64,000 nt of DNA from Rhinopomastus cyanomelas (GCA_013400115.1 VXBP01005607.1:233839-297838); one strand, 5' to 3'; shown: positions 38,871-50,390, counted from the first letter of the stretch. Notes: generated by a model from the letters alone, not told the origin. Translations and numbers: made by a program.

Positions 38871-41371
38871 CTTTTAAAGAAAAAATAATAATTATGTAAG
38901 TTGTGCTTCTTTAAAAAGAATAATCAGACATGTTTGTCAAGTTTGTTTTTAGTACTTACAGGTCAGCAGTCATAACAAGCCTAGGTAAAAGTTAGAACAC
39001 AAGATAAAATACCCTCCTAATGGAAATACTGATTAATTTGATCCAGCAACAGAAAATCTGTTGTCAGGATGCTCAGTAACACTCTCAAACTTCCAAATCT
39101 ATGATAAGATCAAAAAATATGCAAATTGAAGCCAAACAATGTCAGACATATGCACTCTGCTGCATGAGAAAGTGGTAATGATGAGGAAAGGGACAGGCAG
39201 TAGAGAGTAGAGGCAGCCTACTTGCTCACAGCACTGTTTTGTGTTCTACTTTGTTTGAGAAAGCTCTGCAGCTTACTCAAAGTTTCACACCACCCTATTT
39301 GTCCCTTTATTAGTCACCATCAGTAGACAGGTGGCTGCTTCCTGACATACACTATGTTCCAGTTCATCACTTCAGGGGCTAAAGAAAGTGGAGTCACACT
39401 ATACACAGACCTATGATCAAGCACACCTACCTCATCCTCCATATATAATGGCCTCAAGTTGTGTCAAGGGAGGTTTAGATTGGCTATTAGGAAGAAGTTC
39501 TTTACTGAGAGAGTGGTTGGATGCTGGAACAGGCTGCCCAGGAAGGTGGTGGAGTCACCATCCCTGAAGGTGTTTAAAAAAAAAGAGTAGCTAGAGCACT
39601 TGAGGCCATGGTCTAGGGGTTAGGGAGGTGTTGGGATGAGGGCTGGACATGATGATCCTGGAGGTCCTTTCCACCCATAATGATTCTATACATTCATAGT
39701 AGCACTGACTTTAAATAGTGGACATTTGACAACATTTATTGTCACTTGGAGGCCATCTTTTCACCTCAGTAACACTTCCAATAGTTTTACCCTACAAGCC
39801 AGACCAAAGAGAAAGGAGCCCTTGGAGCCCTATGTTCCTTCCTTAGCAGTTTCTACAGGACCCTCTGGACTCACAAGTTTCCAAGTCAAGAAAAAAAATG
39901 TTGGGGTAGGATTTACACCTATAGATCAAGAAGAGGAAGTTATGTTCACATATTTCCTTCAAATGTGTTTTATTTGTAAGCCTACCCATGTATTCTGTTA
40001 ATGCTTTACGGTGTTAAAGCATACTCCTGGCTTTATTTTTAAAAGCTTTACAGTTCACCTTTAATATCGCATGTTAAGTCTCCCAGTAGATGCCAAGGGT
40101 TCTATTGCTATGGCAATAAGCTAGCCAAATGGGCAGCCACAGCAAAAAGACCCACTGCAGAACACAAATTAAAAATACAACCAACTGTTCAAGACAGAAT
40201 TTCTTTCCATTTGTCCAGCCTCTTGCTCAAGAGACATCTGATTCATGCCTGAGGGTCTCAGGTGCTTTAACAAAACAAAAACAGTAGCTAGGAAAAGAAG
40301 CTGAAAAACTGAATTCCCATTTATGACCGAGATTCTGTAATTATTCAAGGGGGAGATGCAATCAATTATCAACAGATGCACTTTATCATTTTATCTTTCA
40401 GGAATCTTGATGTTGCCTCATTACTTAAAACAGCTACAACTAGCTCCAAGAGCTTAGACTCTCAATGCTTGCAGTTCTTTATCTAGATCTACCTACAGCT
40501 TCCTTGCCACTGAGGAAAAAATCTCTCCTACCATCTACACTACCACATCAGAGTATTATTTTTGCACTGCTTTCTCCTTACTTGAGTACATTCTTTCATT
40601 GCAGTATTTTATGCACCTCTCCATCCACCCACAGCTATTGAAACTGCTATAGAATTCAGACACTTTTCAGCTATGGAGAAATAACCATTGGAAAGACTCT
40701 GTGGGGTTCTGGGTGTGTTACTGGATCAACAAAAGCAACAGCACTGACTGGAACAGGACCAAGATTTTGCAGGGTACGTGGCAAGAAGGTAAAACTTCTT
40801 AATGTAATCAATTTCCTTCCCTCCCTTCTCCTTTTCATTCCTTCCTCTTTTCTCACCGCAACCTTCCTCACTTCCTAGAGAATAAGTACTTAAATAATTA
40901 AATTTTTCCCCTGCCCCTGAAGACTGCATCTTGGAGCAGCAGGAAAGCTCTCATGTTCCTATAATCCTTACAGCTATGCCAGCAGGAATTTTTAACTGGG
41001 GTCACTCAACCTGAAAAGGTCAAAGTAGCAACCAGATGAAAACCAGCCCATTGGCCATCTAGACCTAGGGGAGGAAGAAGCAGGAGAAAGAAGGGGTGAA
41101 AAAAAAGGCCATCAACCTACTCTCATAAAATGAGGGGAGGGAAATCAGCTAGTACCATTTCTGGCTAACAGCATGAAAATTACTTTGGGTTAGATAATGT
41201 CTTTGCTCCAAGTAAAACCTCCCAGATTCAGATTGTATTTACATCCCTGTTTTAGCTTCAGTTGTGATCTTAACTAAGAAAAAAACCCCACAGACTATTT
41301 AACTGCATTGCATGCAAGAACAATTCAACAGACACAGTTTCGTAGACCTAAGCGAAAGGTTATCACCATAC
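38871..41371 (-). other. HIBADH: HIBADH intron 2
   Basis: GT-AG intron of 2,501 bp between exons 2 and 3. It holds one divergent CR1 copy (39453-39690). Otherwise I see nothing beyond low-complexity T-rich and purine-rich stretches. Confidence 0.93.
39453..39690 (+). mobile_element. Divergent CR1 copy (~240 bp)
   Basis: TCAAGGGAGGTTTAGATTGG, then GGAACAGGCTGCCCAGGAAG and GAGGTCCTTTCCACCCATAA. This is a different subfamily, with an A-run in the middle. Confidence 0.9.
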
Positions 41372-41532
41372 CTGAGCACCCAAGTCTTGAAAGTCTTTGC
41401 AAGCTTCTGGGAACACATCGTATGCAATAACTGGATAGCCGTGCTTGACCAGGTTTTTTGCCATTGGATTTCCCATGTTACCCAGCCCAATGAATCCAAC
41501 TGGGGTTTTGGAAGCCATGGCCCTAGAACACA
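41372..41532 (-). CDS. HIBADH: HIBADH coding exon 2 (NAD-binding Rossmann start)
   Basis: The exon carries two bases completing V28 and 53 codons, residues 29-81. It holds the dinucleotide-binding glycine motif GLGNMG (G43, G45, G48) followed by NPMAKNL, which fits the family signature of 3-hydroxyisobutyrate and 6-phosphogluconate dehydrogenases. The acceptor is a T-rich tract ending AAATCAG; the donor is CAG|GTATGG, leaving phase 0 after GAQ. The enzyme oxidises 3-hydroxyisobutyrate with NAD+ to methylmalonate semialdehyde. Residue 33 is a methionine in a strong start context (see findings), where the human protein, from memory, has valine. Confidence 0.97.
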
Positions 41533-41939
41533 CTGATTTCAAAACAAAAATATCAACATACTTGTATATTGGAGTACTGCATAACAATGATATAACAAAA
41601 GCTAGCACATAACCTGCTGTCACTGATTTATACAGTTTTACACTTAAAAACAACAGAAACGTGAATTCTAGTCGCGTAATTTAAACTATAAGTTACAGCT
41701 CACACTGAGCCACAAATACTATCCCAGAATGACTTTTCTATATATCAAATAAAAGTATTTTAATTGGGAAATCTTGGATGTGTCAAAAAGTATAGTCGTA
41801 GACCTAAGCAACATCCCCAAAAGTTAACTGCTGAGAAGAGCTACAACACAAGACTTAAAATACGCAAGGTTGTCTGTATTTTATGTGTCTAAATCCCAAA
41901 AAACAATATATATATTTGTGTATTTTACACATATTTTAA

Positions 41940-42100
41940 CTGCCATGGGAAGTTGTGGAATCCCCTTCTCTGGAGATGTTTAAAACCTGCCTGGATATGT
42001 TCCTGTGTGACTTGGTCTAGGTGATCGTGCTGTGGTGGGGGGATTAGGACTAGATGATCTTTCAAGGTCCCTTCCAGTTCCACATTCTATGATTCTATTT
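41940..42100 (+). mobile_element. CR1 3'-end fragment
   Basis: GGAAGTTGTGGAATCCCCTT through CACATTCTATGATTCTATT, in HIBADH intron 1, antisense to the gene. Confidence 0.93.
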
Positions 42101-43026
42101 GTCATATTTCCAAGACAGAACTCTAGAGCACTGCCTACAATCTGTGGAAAACACCTTAGCTTTCAGTCAGCTTCTCTTTACAAGTAGTTAGAAAGCACCA
42201 GAATGCTGGAGCAGAAGGAGCATTGCAGGCATTCATCTGCTGCAATCACCATTTCATCACTCCCAACACTCCTAATCCAAGGGCAGCACGACGTGGCAGC
42301 GCCAAGAGTTCCTTGCCAATTGCTGGAAATATTTTTTCCTTTACAACAAAGGAGAAAGTTATGCAGAGTAAACACCAAGGCATGTGGCAATGAAACAGCC
42401 AGAAACAAGGCTAGCTAACCACGGCGTTGCTGTAGCTCTGGAGTGCTCACACAGACAATGTGCCTAAGCTGGATCGAGGCTCTAAGCAGTCTCGATGCTT
42501 AGTGAAGAATCCTCTCTAGGCCAATAACACTCGATTAATCATTGAAAAGTCTTTCTGACTTTAAGCTCCTTCTTAGCCAGCAATGGTCATGCTCTTTCAT
42601 CTGCAGCACTATTTTGGAAGTGCCACATTCAATAAATCAGGTTCGCTGAGAGAACTTTGGTCGGAGACAGTTTCCACAGATGTCTGCAGCAATTACGTAG
42701 CTGGGGAAGCAGCACGACTTAAAAGCAAACTGCCCTGGGAAAATGCTCAGTGCAAACTGAGATAAATCAGGAAAAGAACACGCTGGTTTTTAAAGAAGTG
42801 CTACATGTCAGATCTAGGGAACAACTGAACAAAGAGCCTAAACCACCCTCAAACTCAATAATCATCTTGGAGTCTGTTCTTCTCACAGTTTCTATGAGTC
42901 ACTCTCCCCTGTCTATCATTTACATCAATCCAAAACTGCTCTGCTTGTTAGCCTGAAGTTTCCAGCTTCCTGAGGAGGTTTCAAGGCCTGGTATCCATCA
43001 CCTTTATTTCTCTGCTCCATAATACC

Positions 43027-43330
43027 AGTGGACCTTATTTATCCTGACTTCTGTAAAGCTTTCACAGTATCACAGTATTATCAAGGTTGGAAGAGACCTC
43101 ATAGATCATCAAGTCCAACCTGTTTCAAAGCAGCCTCCTCTAGCATCCCAGTAGCCAAAAGGGGAAACAATGCACAGGGCCTGATGGAAGAAATACTGCC
43201 TGGGCTGGGGCTTAAACAACCATGAGCAGTGGTTCAAAGACTAGCAGCACTCAGTTATGAGTGATGTTCCTCACGGGTCAATCCTGGGGCTGCTGCTGTT
43301 TAAAAATTACCTCAATGAATGATGGGACAA
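43027..43330 (+). mobile_element. Old CR1 reverse-transcriptase fragment, interrupted
   Basis: Two pieces of CR1 ORF2 in plus orientation: GACCTTATTTATCCTGACTT with TGTAAAGCTTT (the D-F-x-K-A-F motif region) at 43027-43062, and GGGTCAATCCTGGGGCTGCT (the G-S-x-L-G-P region) at about 43270-43330. A minus-oriented CR1 tail lies between them. Confidence 0.72.
43063..43150 (-). mobile_element. CR1 tail inserted in an older CR1
   Basis: TCACAGTATCACAGTATTATC, then GTTGGAAGAGACCTCATAG and CATCAAGTCCAACC, inserted within the reverse-transcriptase part of a plus-oriented CR1. Confidence 0.8.
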
Positions 43331-43335
43331 ACAGA

Positions 43336-43432
43336 TCATAGAGTTATAGACTCATTAGGGATTGGAAGGGACCTGGAAAGATCATCCAGTCCAATCCCCC
43401 TGCCACAGCAGGATCACCTAGACCAAGTCAGA
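43336..43432 (-). mobile_element. Short CR1 3'-end fragment
   Basis: ATAGAGTTATAGACTCATTAG through GATCACCTAGACCAAGTCAG, abutting the old plus-oriented CR1. Confidence 0.92.
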
Positions 43433-46400
43433 GAGTCAGTCATTTCATTTCTCAGGAGATTCTTCCTTATTTTCTTGAGGGAACACATGCTTGCAGAGCC
43501 CTGTGCCTATGAAGCCTTCACTGCTGAGGATCAATTTATGACCCTGTTGCTATACTGGGGGCTTAAAGGCAATACAGATAAAAATGTTTTCCTCTGAAGA
43601 GCCAGCCTACAACAGAAACACTTGACTACAATGTAATGAGAATTTAACTTTAAAAATAATTTCGCTTTAAAATCATTGAAAGTTTAGGAAACTTTGGATG
43701 CCTCTTATTGAACAAAATATATCCATTAAGATAGTCAATTCAGAAATGTACAGACTGCAATCCTGTCCTTCGAGTACCTGGCCTGTCAGTGACCTAAAAC
43801 TTCTATTTTCAAACTTTGACATAAAGATACTGAAAGCAATTTTTTTTAACCTGAATTATGAGAGTTCGAAGTTTCTATCAGTTGATTTTACACTACCCCC
43901 CAAACTAATGAGTCTTAAAAATTTCAAGAATGAATTCAATCTCCAGTGCTGCCTTAAATCACTGCAGACACTAGACTGCACAGACACTGTGGTAGGCAGC
44001 ACTGAGGACATCTCTTTGTATTCACACAAAAAGAGGACTAACAGCTGGATAGGACCACAAACAGTAGAGCTGGAGAAGGTCCAATATGCTCGTACTCTGA
44101 GGGAAAGCACAGTCTAACTGGCCAGGAACAGGACAGAGTAACCAGTAACTCTTATATAGCACAATTACTTACTTTTTTGCTGTGTAAGATCTATTTTGAA
44201 CTATGTTTGCCCAAATGACTAGCTCCTGGGATGGAATCCTTAGCTTCACAGTCAAACAAAACCAATAAATGTGGCACAAGGGATAACAGCACACATATTC
44301 CAGTCCCATGTGCATTTCTTCATCGCAGTGGTGGCAATTCATATTAATAATTTTGATGCCTCGGGACCAGTGAATCTGGAGCTCTTTTCCAACCTATTTG
44401 GTGATACTTCACACTGGGGGATACTTAACACCACAGAGGAGATGCCTGAGGAAGCTCAGCTACTGAAGCTGCTGGTTTTGCTCAGGGCTTTACAAGAAAG
44501 TACCATTGCACATGCAGAATCATGACAAAGAAAGGGAAACGTGATGACAATTCAATTTGAAATGAAGAATTTTAACACTGATTTAGTATCTTAAGTTCTA
44601 ATAAAACAAAAGAGACAATCTCTTTTCTCCTTCCTGCTTTGAAAGAATGGATCGGAGGAAGCTTCTATGTTTTGTGCAGAATTCTCTGTGGAAACTCATA
44701 AAACCTCTACCAAACTAGATTCTGGAAGGAATTAGATGGAGAAACAGAGAAAGGCCAGCTGTACATGGGCAGAACTAGGTCTTTCTGCTCCTAGAAGCTT
44801 TGCCAGAGGAATTTAAATTGCCCCAGGGTCACAGGCTTTTAAAGGTTATGCAACGATTTTCATTCTGCCAAAATCATAATTTAAGAAGCTTACAAGACTC
44901 TAAATTTGGCCAGCTTTACATTGAAAACATCCCACTTGCTTTTCCTTACCTCTGCAAACTTCTGCTGATGAAAAACAGAAGTGGTACCTTGTAATGGTCA
45001 GAGTCCTCATACCTCATTGTTCTTATCTGTAGCTATAGCACATCAAATATTTGCTAATACATTAGACACGTACCAAGTATTTTTAATCTAAAAAGAATAT
45101 CAAGTGTACAGATGATCCTTTAATTAAGTAATGTGCTAGACCTCTGAGCTGCAGGCCTTTCTGTCATAATCCCTGTTTACTAATTAATGCTTGTCTGCAC
45201 CAGAGCACAGAACCATTTCACAGTTCAAACACAAGCTCTTGTATCAACAAAAGTACTATTTAACTATTAACTGAATGGGTGTCTACTACAAAACCACTTA
45301 TAAGGACATTTTCATTCTCTAGCAAGATACTGTCTTCTTTGATGAACAGGTCCCTCAGATGAATCTTCACTCACTAGAAAATGTTCTTTTCTCAGACACA
45401 TTACCTCATGGACCTGCCCTTAGCAGTCCTCAGGAAGGATTTCTCCACATCCATCAATAATGTATTTTTAAATAAGGTCATATACACCCTCTCAGTTAAG
45501 CACCTTTGCCAGCGACTGCCAGCTGCACATCACAAGACTACATGGTCTCTATCCAGCTTGCTAATGCACAAGATAGCTCCAAAACCAGCTGTTTTCCCCC
45601 TAAATGGTTGAACAGCCTCTGGTGTAAGCATACAGAAGAAACAATCCATCACGGTCTGCACCAGCTGCAAAGAGCTACTAACTCAGCAAGTAAATAAGGA
45701 GCATTCATAAAGTGAACGAAGACAGCCTGCTCTTTAACCAAGCTCTGGTGTTGGACAGCTCTCAGAGCTGGCAATGTTCCTTCACCAGGATGGTGTTTCA
45801 CTCAGAGATGGGGAAACCACAACATATAAGTAATCAGTAGAGCTTAGGAGATAAGGAAGCTTAATGCTTAGATCTTCATCCTATAAAGACTTCTCAGAGC
45901 CAACAGGACTTTCAGCACAGTCACTACTGACTAAGTAAGTCAGAGTTTAAAGGCTGTGGGTGAAGTTCTGTTCTGTAGATCTTGTGAGAGCCACAATTTT
46001 ACCATCATGTGACCAATGTGCCTGCTGCACCTGAGCTGTTACTTGGCACAACTAAGCTGAAACTATTAAAAAAAAAAAAATCATGCATTAGTGTAGAATC
46101 ATCCATCAAACACAAGTAACACTGAAAACTAGTTTCATAATTAAGCATCAAACCCTTTTCAGTGAGTTTGAATGATGTTTAAAGAGGAATGACTGTACTT
46201 TAGAAGTTACTCATTTAAAAGTCATTAATTCCTGAAGCAGCTCATTCAATGTTGAGATTTTAGAACCACACACCATTTAAAATAATGTATTTCTTCCACT
46301 CTTCCACTTGATAAATCTTCACCTATTTGTTGGGAGCCTGACTACAACAGTGACATATAGGGGCTACTGAACTGACACTGAAAACGCCATGGAACTTGTG

Positions 46401-47025
46401 TTTTCAATTATCTGCTTCAGCAGTTAAACAACTTGGAAACAGCAGCAGGATTTTCAGGACTCTGAAAAGTGAAAAGGCCTTGGTCCAGCTCTGCAAATAC
46501 ATTCTCCCTTCTTGCACTGATAGGACATTCAGATGTTTCCTTCTACTGCTCGTGAATCACCCAACACGTATGTCAGTGCCTGTGGAGCTGGACCTGGAGG
46601 AATCGCTGCTGGATTTATGGCCACTTAGAAGAAAATAATCGTCTGCCATGACCGAGAGGGTCGCGCAGCCCAGGTCCAGGCAAGAGGCGCTGCTAACATG
46701 TCACTGGTGCCATTAGAACCCCTGTGGGCTCTGACAATCCCCTGCCGGGTTATTTTAAGCCAATGGGTGAAGGCATTTACTGAGCTCCGGTACGGCCTCA
46801 CATAACGCCATGGCGGGAGTGGCTTCGCGGGAACGCGCCGTGCCACGGCTGGGCCACGACCGCCAGGGCCGCGGCTCAGCTGGGCGGCTCCAGGCGCAGG
46901 GCCGCCAGCTGCTCCCACCCGTCGGGCCCGCGGCCGACAAGGGCAGCGCGGCAGCGGCGCTCCCGGACGAGCCCCCCCCCGGAGCGGCCCAGGTTGTGGG
47001 AGGGAGTGGAAAGGCAGGTCCTTAC

Positions 47026-47107
47026 CCATCGCTGCGCGGGCAGCTCGCACCCGCCTGTGCCAGCGCCACCAGCCTGCAGGTCCCCCGAGCACCACCGCCG
47101 CTGCCAT
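47026..47107 (-). CDS. HIBADH: HIBADH coding exon 1 (mitochondrial targeting sequence)
   Basis: This exon starts the precursor of 3-hydroxyisobutyrate dehydrogenase, the mitochondrial matrix enzyme of valine breakdown. It encodes 27 codons plus one base. The peptide begins MAAAVVLGG and continues through W/R-rich sequence to ARAAM, with no acidic residue and several arginines, as expected of a matrix targeting peptide. The exon ends in G followed by a GTAAGG donor. That G joins TG at the start of exon 2 to make a valine codon, giving AAMV-CSRAMASKTP; from memory of the family, human HIBADH has AAV-CSRSVASKTP at the same place. The start codon is the first in-frame ATG inside the CpG island. 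Longer frames through the island are GC-rich read-through. The join and phase are seen directly; the targeting role is inferred from composition. Confidence 0.87.
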
Positions 47108-47200
47108 GCTCTGCCCCGCAACCAGTGACCTCCGCTGGGCCGCCGCCCGCCCCGCACCTCCCGCCTTCTGCCAGCACTCTGTGAGCGGCAGGTGCCGCAG

Positions 47201-47236
47201 CCAACCACAGGCGCCTCTCGGCAGCATCTAGCCAAT
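47201..47236 (-). promoter_or_regulatory. Paired inverted CCAAT boxes (NF-Y type)
   Basis: Plus-strand CCAAT at 47232-47236 and a near-CCAAT (CCAAC) at 47201-47205 read as ATTGG and GTTGG in the HIBADH direction. They are exactly 31 bp apart, three helical turns, a spacing known for cooperating NF-Y sites. They lie about 95-130 bp upstream of the HIBADH start codon. The motifs are seen; binding is inferred. Confidence 0.55.
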
Positions 47237-47879
47237 GGGAGCGCGGAGCCACGACCCGCGCCCGCCCGGCTCCGCCCGCCTCTTCGTGAGGGCCCTGGAG
47301 CGCGGGGCGGGGAGGGGGTCGGGCCGGCGCTGTCGCGGCTTATTGGGGCAGCGGAGCTGAGGCGGGGAGCGGCGTCTTGGGCTGAGGCTGGCCCGGGAAC
47401 AGCGATACCGCCCGGCCTACTGCCGCCCGCTATGGCCTTCCGACACGAAGGGAGAGCAGGGGCGGGTGTTTGTCGGAGGTGGCGCGGACGCTTGGTCGCG
47501 GCTGCGTGAGGCCTGCGGAACCGCAGCACGGCAGGAACGGCGGCCTGGCGTGAGGGAGAGGCTGCCTCGCACTGCTCGGGATCAGTCAGGTAGGGAATAA
47601 GCGTTAGAGCTTCTGCCCGGCCTCGGCGTTGCGGTGGATTGAGCCTGTCCGGGTGCTCACCAGGGCCGCTGACCGGTAGAGAAAACATAACGAAAGGTTC
47701 TTGGGGGGAGAAAAGGGCAGGGAGATCCCTCAGCGATAACTGTCATGGGTGAAGCAGACTCCGGAGAAAAAACCGGTTATTACCAATCAAATCTGAGTAG
47801 GATAACGAGAAATAAAAACTATGTCTTAAAACACCTTCCCCCTACCCTTCCCTGCACAGGCTTAACTTTAATCCCGATT

Positions 47880-48690
47880 TTGTTATGGCCATCCCCTACC
47901 ACAGGCACAGAGGATGGGGATATGGGTTGCAATCAGCTCACTCTGTTGCTGCTGATCTTCCTCCTCAAGAGGTGGGGCTCTTCTTACTCTTCCCACGCTC
48001 CAGCATGGAGTTCCTCCTATGGAAGACCGTCCTCCACAAACTTCTCTACTGTGAGTCCTTCCTGCAGGCTGCAATCCTTCATAAACTGCTCCAGTATGGG
48101 TCCTGTCCATGGGGTACAGACCTTTAGGAACAGACTGATTCAGCATTTTTCCCCTACAGACCTGCAGGTCCTGCCAGGAGCTGGCCCCAGTGCAGGCTTC
48201 ACGTGGGGTCACAGCCTCCTTTGGGCACATCCATCTACTCTAGTATGGAGTCCTCCATGGCTGGAGGTGGATATCTGCTCCACTGTTCACTGCTCCAGTG
48301 GCACAGCCTGGCTCATCATGGTCTTTGCCATGGGCTGCAGTGGAATCTCTGCTACAGTGCTTAGATACCTTTACCTGTCCTTCTTCTCTGACCTTGCTGT
48401 CTGCAGAGTTGTTTCTCATACACACTCTCATTCCTTTCTCCAGCTGTAATTGGTCTTGAATTCTTTTTTCCCCTTTCCCCCTCTTAAATATGTTATCACA
48501 GAGGAGCTACCACCATCACTGATGGGCTCAACCTTGGCTGGTGGCAGATTTGTCTTGGAGCCAGCTGACATCTCTGTCCAACACCGGAGAAGCTTCTAGC
48601 AGTTTCTCACAGAAGCTATCCCCATAGCCACTTCTCACTACCAAAACTGCCACACAAACCAAATACAGTTCTGCCCAAAGTGCATTTCTT
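47880..48690. repeat. Avian interspersed repeat with degenerate short internal units
   Basis: The segment is built from imperfect units of about 30-40 bp, such as CTCCAGTATGGGTCCTGTCC and CATGGAGTTCCTCCTATGG, followed by a unique part with an AAATATGTTATCACAGAGG stretch. I recognise this as a sequence scattered through bird genomes, probably tied to an LTR/endogenous retroviral element, but I cannot name the family. It produces a 234-codon plus-strand frame and a 115-codon minus-strand frame, both repeat translations, not genes. No flanking LTR pair or target duplication is evident here. Confidence 0.5.
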
Positions 48691-49325
48691 TCGGGCCTAA
48701 CAAAGGGTTTATCAACATCAATTTATATATGAGCAAGCTAGCAAGAGCTGTGTTGTTTACACACACCTGACAGAGCTTGGAGATCTAGCTAGCATTCCAG
48801 GGAAAACTTCAGTCCCTTCAAGAGTGTGAGGAAGCAAGATAGGGTCTAAGAAAGGGCAGGCTAGAGGAAGGCAAATGCTGCTTCAGCTGCAGTTTTACAA
48901 CTAGCATGTTCATCTCTCTTGAATGAAATAGTTAATTTCCTTTCCCGGTAGAAAATCTTGCCTTAATTAGTTGTGGAGGAGTGCTGGGTACTCCCTCAGT
49001 CATTAGGTTACTCTGATTAGGTCAGTTCTTTTTTTGTAGCTGTTATGTAGTATCATCTACAGGCTACTGGGAGAACATAGTCAACAGGAATTGCTCTCGG
49101 GTCTCACAAAGTCAGTTTATTCACTCAGTTGTATGTTTAGCACGGAAAGAATTGGCCCAATCTGAGTGTCTGTTCTATCAGTGCCAGCATATACATTTTT
49201 ATATTTGCTCCCATAAAGTAATAGATGGTAAACAGTTAAACTAATCCAGCTCAACATAATGGGATTTTGTGGGCAGTGAAGAAGGCTGTGATTACATAGC
49301 AGTAACCTACCCAAGTCTAAACCTA

Positions 49326-49590
49326 CCCTGTTCAGTACCTTGAACCCAGTCCCTCTTGTTCTGCCACTAATTTCTTGTGAGAAGAGACCAGCACCAACCT
49401 CTGTACAATGTCCTTTCAGGTAGTTGTAGAGAGTTATGGGGTGTACTCTCAGCCTTCTCCAAACTAAAGAGCCCCAGCTCTTTCAGTCTTTCCTCACAAG
49501 GTTTATTCTTCAGGCCCTTCACCAGCTTAGTTGCCTTCCTCTGTACCTGCTCTGGCACCTCCACATCTCTCTTGTATTGAGGTGCCTAAA
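49326..49590 (-). mobile_element. CR1 fragment lacking its 3' end
   Basis: CCCTCTTGTTCTGCCACTAA, GAAGAGACCAGCACCAACC and CTCTTTCAGTCTTTCCTCAC are CR1 internal and ORF2-end segments. The minus strand gives VQRKATKLVKGLKNKPCEER. The 3' terminal part expected on the left is absent. Confidence 0.9.
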
Positions 49591-50053
49591 ATTCAATATT
49601 CTTTAAAAAAATATGTGAGGAGAAGTTCACTTTGTACCTTTGTAATAAAAATACACTTTAATCACTTGCTTGCAAAACACCAGAAACTGGAAAAAAGAAA
49701 GTCCTGTTGATAAAAGTGTGGTAGACTTGGCCTTATACTGCTTTGCTAACATGCCTGTGAATACACTTCGTTGTTACAGACCTGCCTGCTGTTATCTTAC
49801 TTAGTTTTTACTTTGCTTTTGTACATAACATGCGTTTGCATACAAATGAAATTCCTGGAGATTAGATTAAATGGAATCTCTGTTCATGTAATGAACGCTG
49901 ATACAACTGATAGCAGCAGTTTAGTACTTCTAAGGTAGCCAGTATCACAAGGAAGCTTTTGTGAGACTAGAGGGTGCAGGTCTGTCATCCTGCAGAGCAT
50001 TTGCAGAATAGAGAAAAATTAATAGTGCCCTGTGGGTTTATTTTTTATCCAAA

Positions 50054-50069
50054 ATGCCCTCTAGTGATG
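50054..50069 (-). promoter_or_regulatory. CTCF-like motif
   Basis: The minus strand reads ATCACTAGAGGGCAT, one mismatch from the CTCF core, in the intergenic region near the right end of a CR1-free stretch. Confidence 0.4.
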
Positions 50070-50207
50070 TTTGAACCTTTAGTAGGTTTACAGTAAAGTT
50101 AGCTCATGTTTTTAAAAATAGTTTTGCCTTTCGTAAAAGTTTTGCTCACTATAAATTAAGACTTCTTAGTTAATGTTGGTTTGTGCATTTATTTCTTTGT
50201 GCAATCA

Positions 50208-50390
50208 CAGTCAGGGTGACAGAGCACTGGAACAGGCTGCCCAGGGTTGTGGAGTCTCCTTCACTGGACATGTTTAAAACCTGCCTGGATGTGTTCCTGT
50301 GTGACTTGGTGTAGGTGATCCTGCTATGGCAAGGGGGTTGGACTGGATGATCTTTCGAGATCACTTCCAATCCCTAATGATTCTCTGATT
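50208..50390 (+). mobile_element. CR1 3'-end fragment
   Basis: GGGTGACAGAGCACTGGAAC through TAATGATTCTCTGATT. Confidence 0.93.

Larger units (their letters stand above)
41533..47025 (-). other. HIBADH: HIBADH intron 1
   Basis: GT-AG intron of 5,493 bp linking the CpG-island exon 1 to exon 2. CR1 fragments lie at 41940-42100 and 43027-43432 (a nested cluster). From 43433 to about 46780 there is no recognisable repeat apart from an A-run near 46066, and no gene. Confidence 0.93.
46790..47660 (-). promoter_or_regulatory. HIBADH: HIBADH CpG-island promoter
   Basis: The block is sharply GC- and CpG-rich compared with the flanking AT-rich sequence, and HIBADH coding exon 1 sits inside it. Upstream of the start codon (to the right) lie GC boxes near 47265-47320, with no TATA box visible. 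This is a typical broad housekeeping promoter; transcription should start within about 50-150 bp right of 47107. Several long open frames on both strands here are by-products of high GC content. Confidence 0.8.

Noticed and set aside
41363..41653. 96-codon frame starting before HIBADH exon 2
   Set aside because: Residues before CSRAM are intron 1. The AAATCAG acceptor and phase match with exon 1 set the boundary at 41532.
46625..47688. Long open frames (up to 270 codons) on both strands over the HIBADH CpG island
   Set aside because: They follow from high GC content and few stop codons. Only the 27-codon start that splices in phase to exon 2 matches HIBADH.
47745..48449. 234-codon plus-strand frame
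   Set aside because: It is a translation of the avian short-unit repeat; a 115-codon frame on the other strand shows that the openness comes from the repeat.
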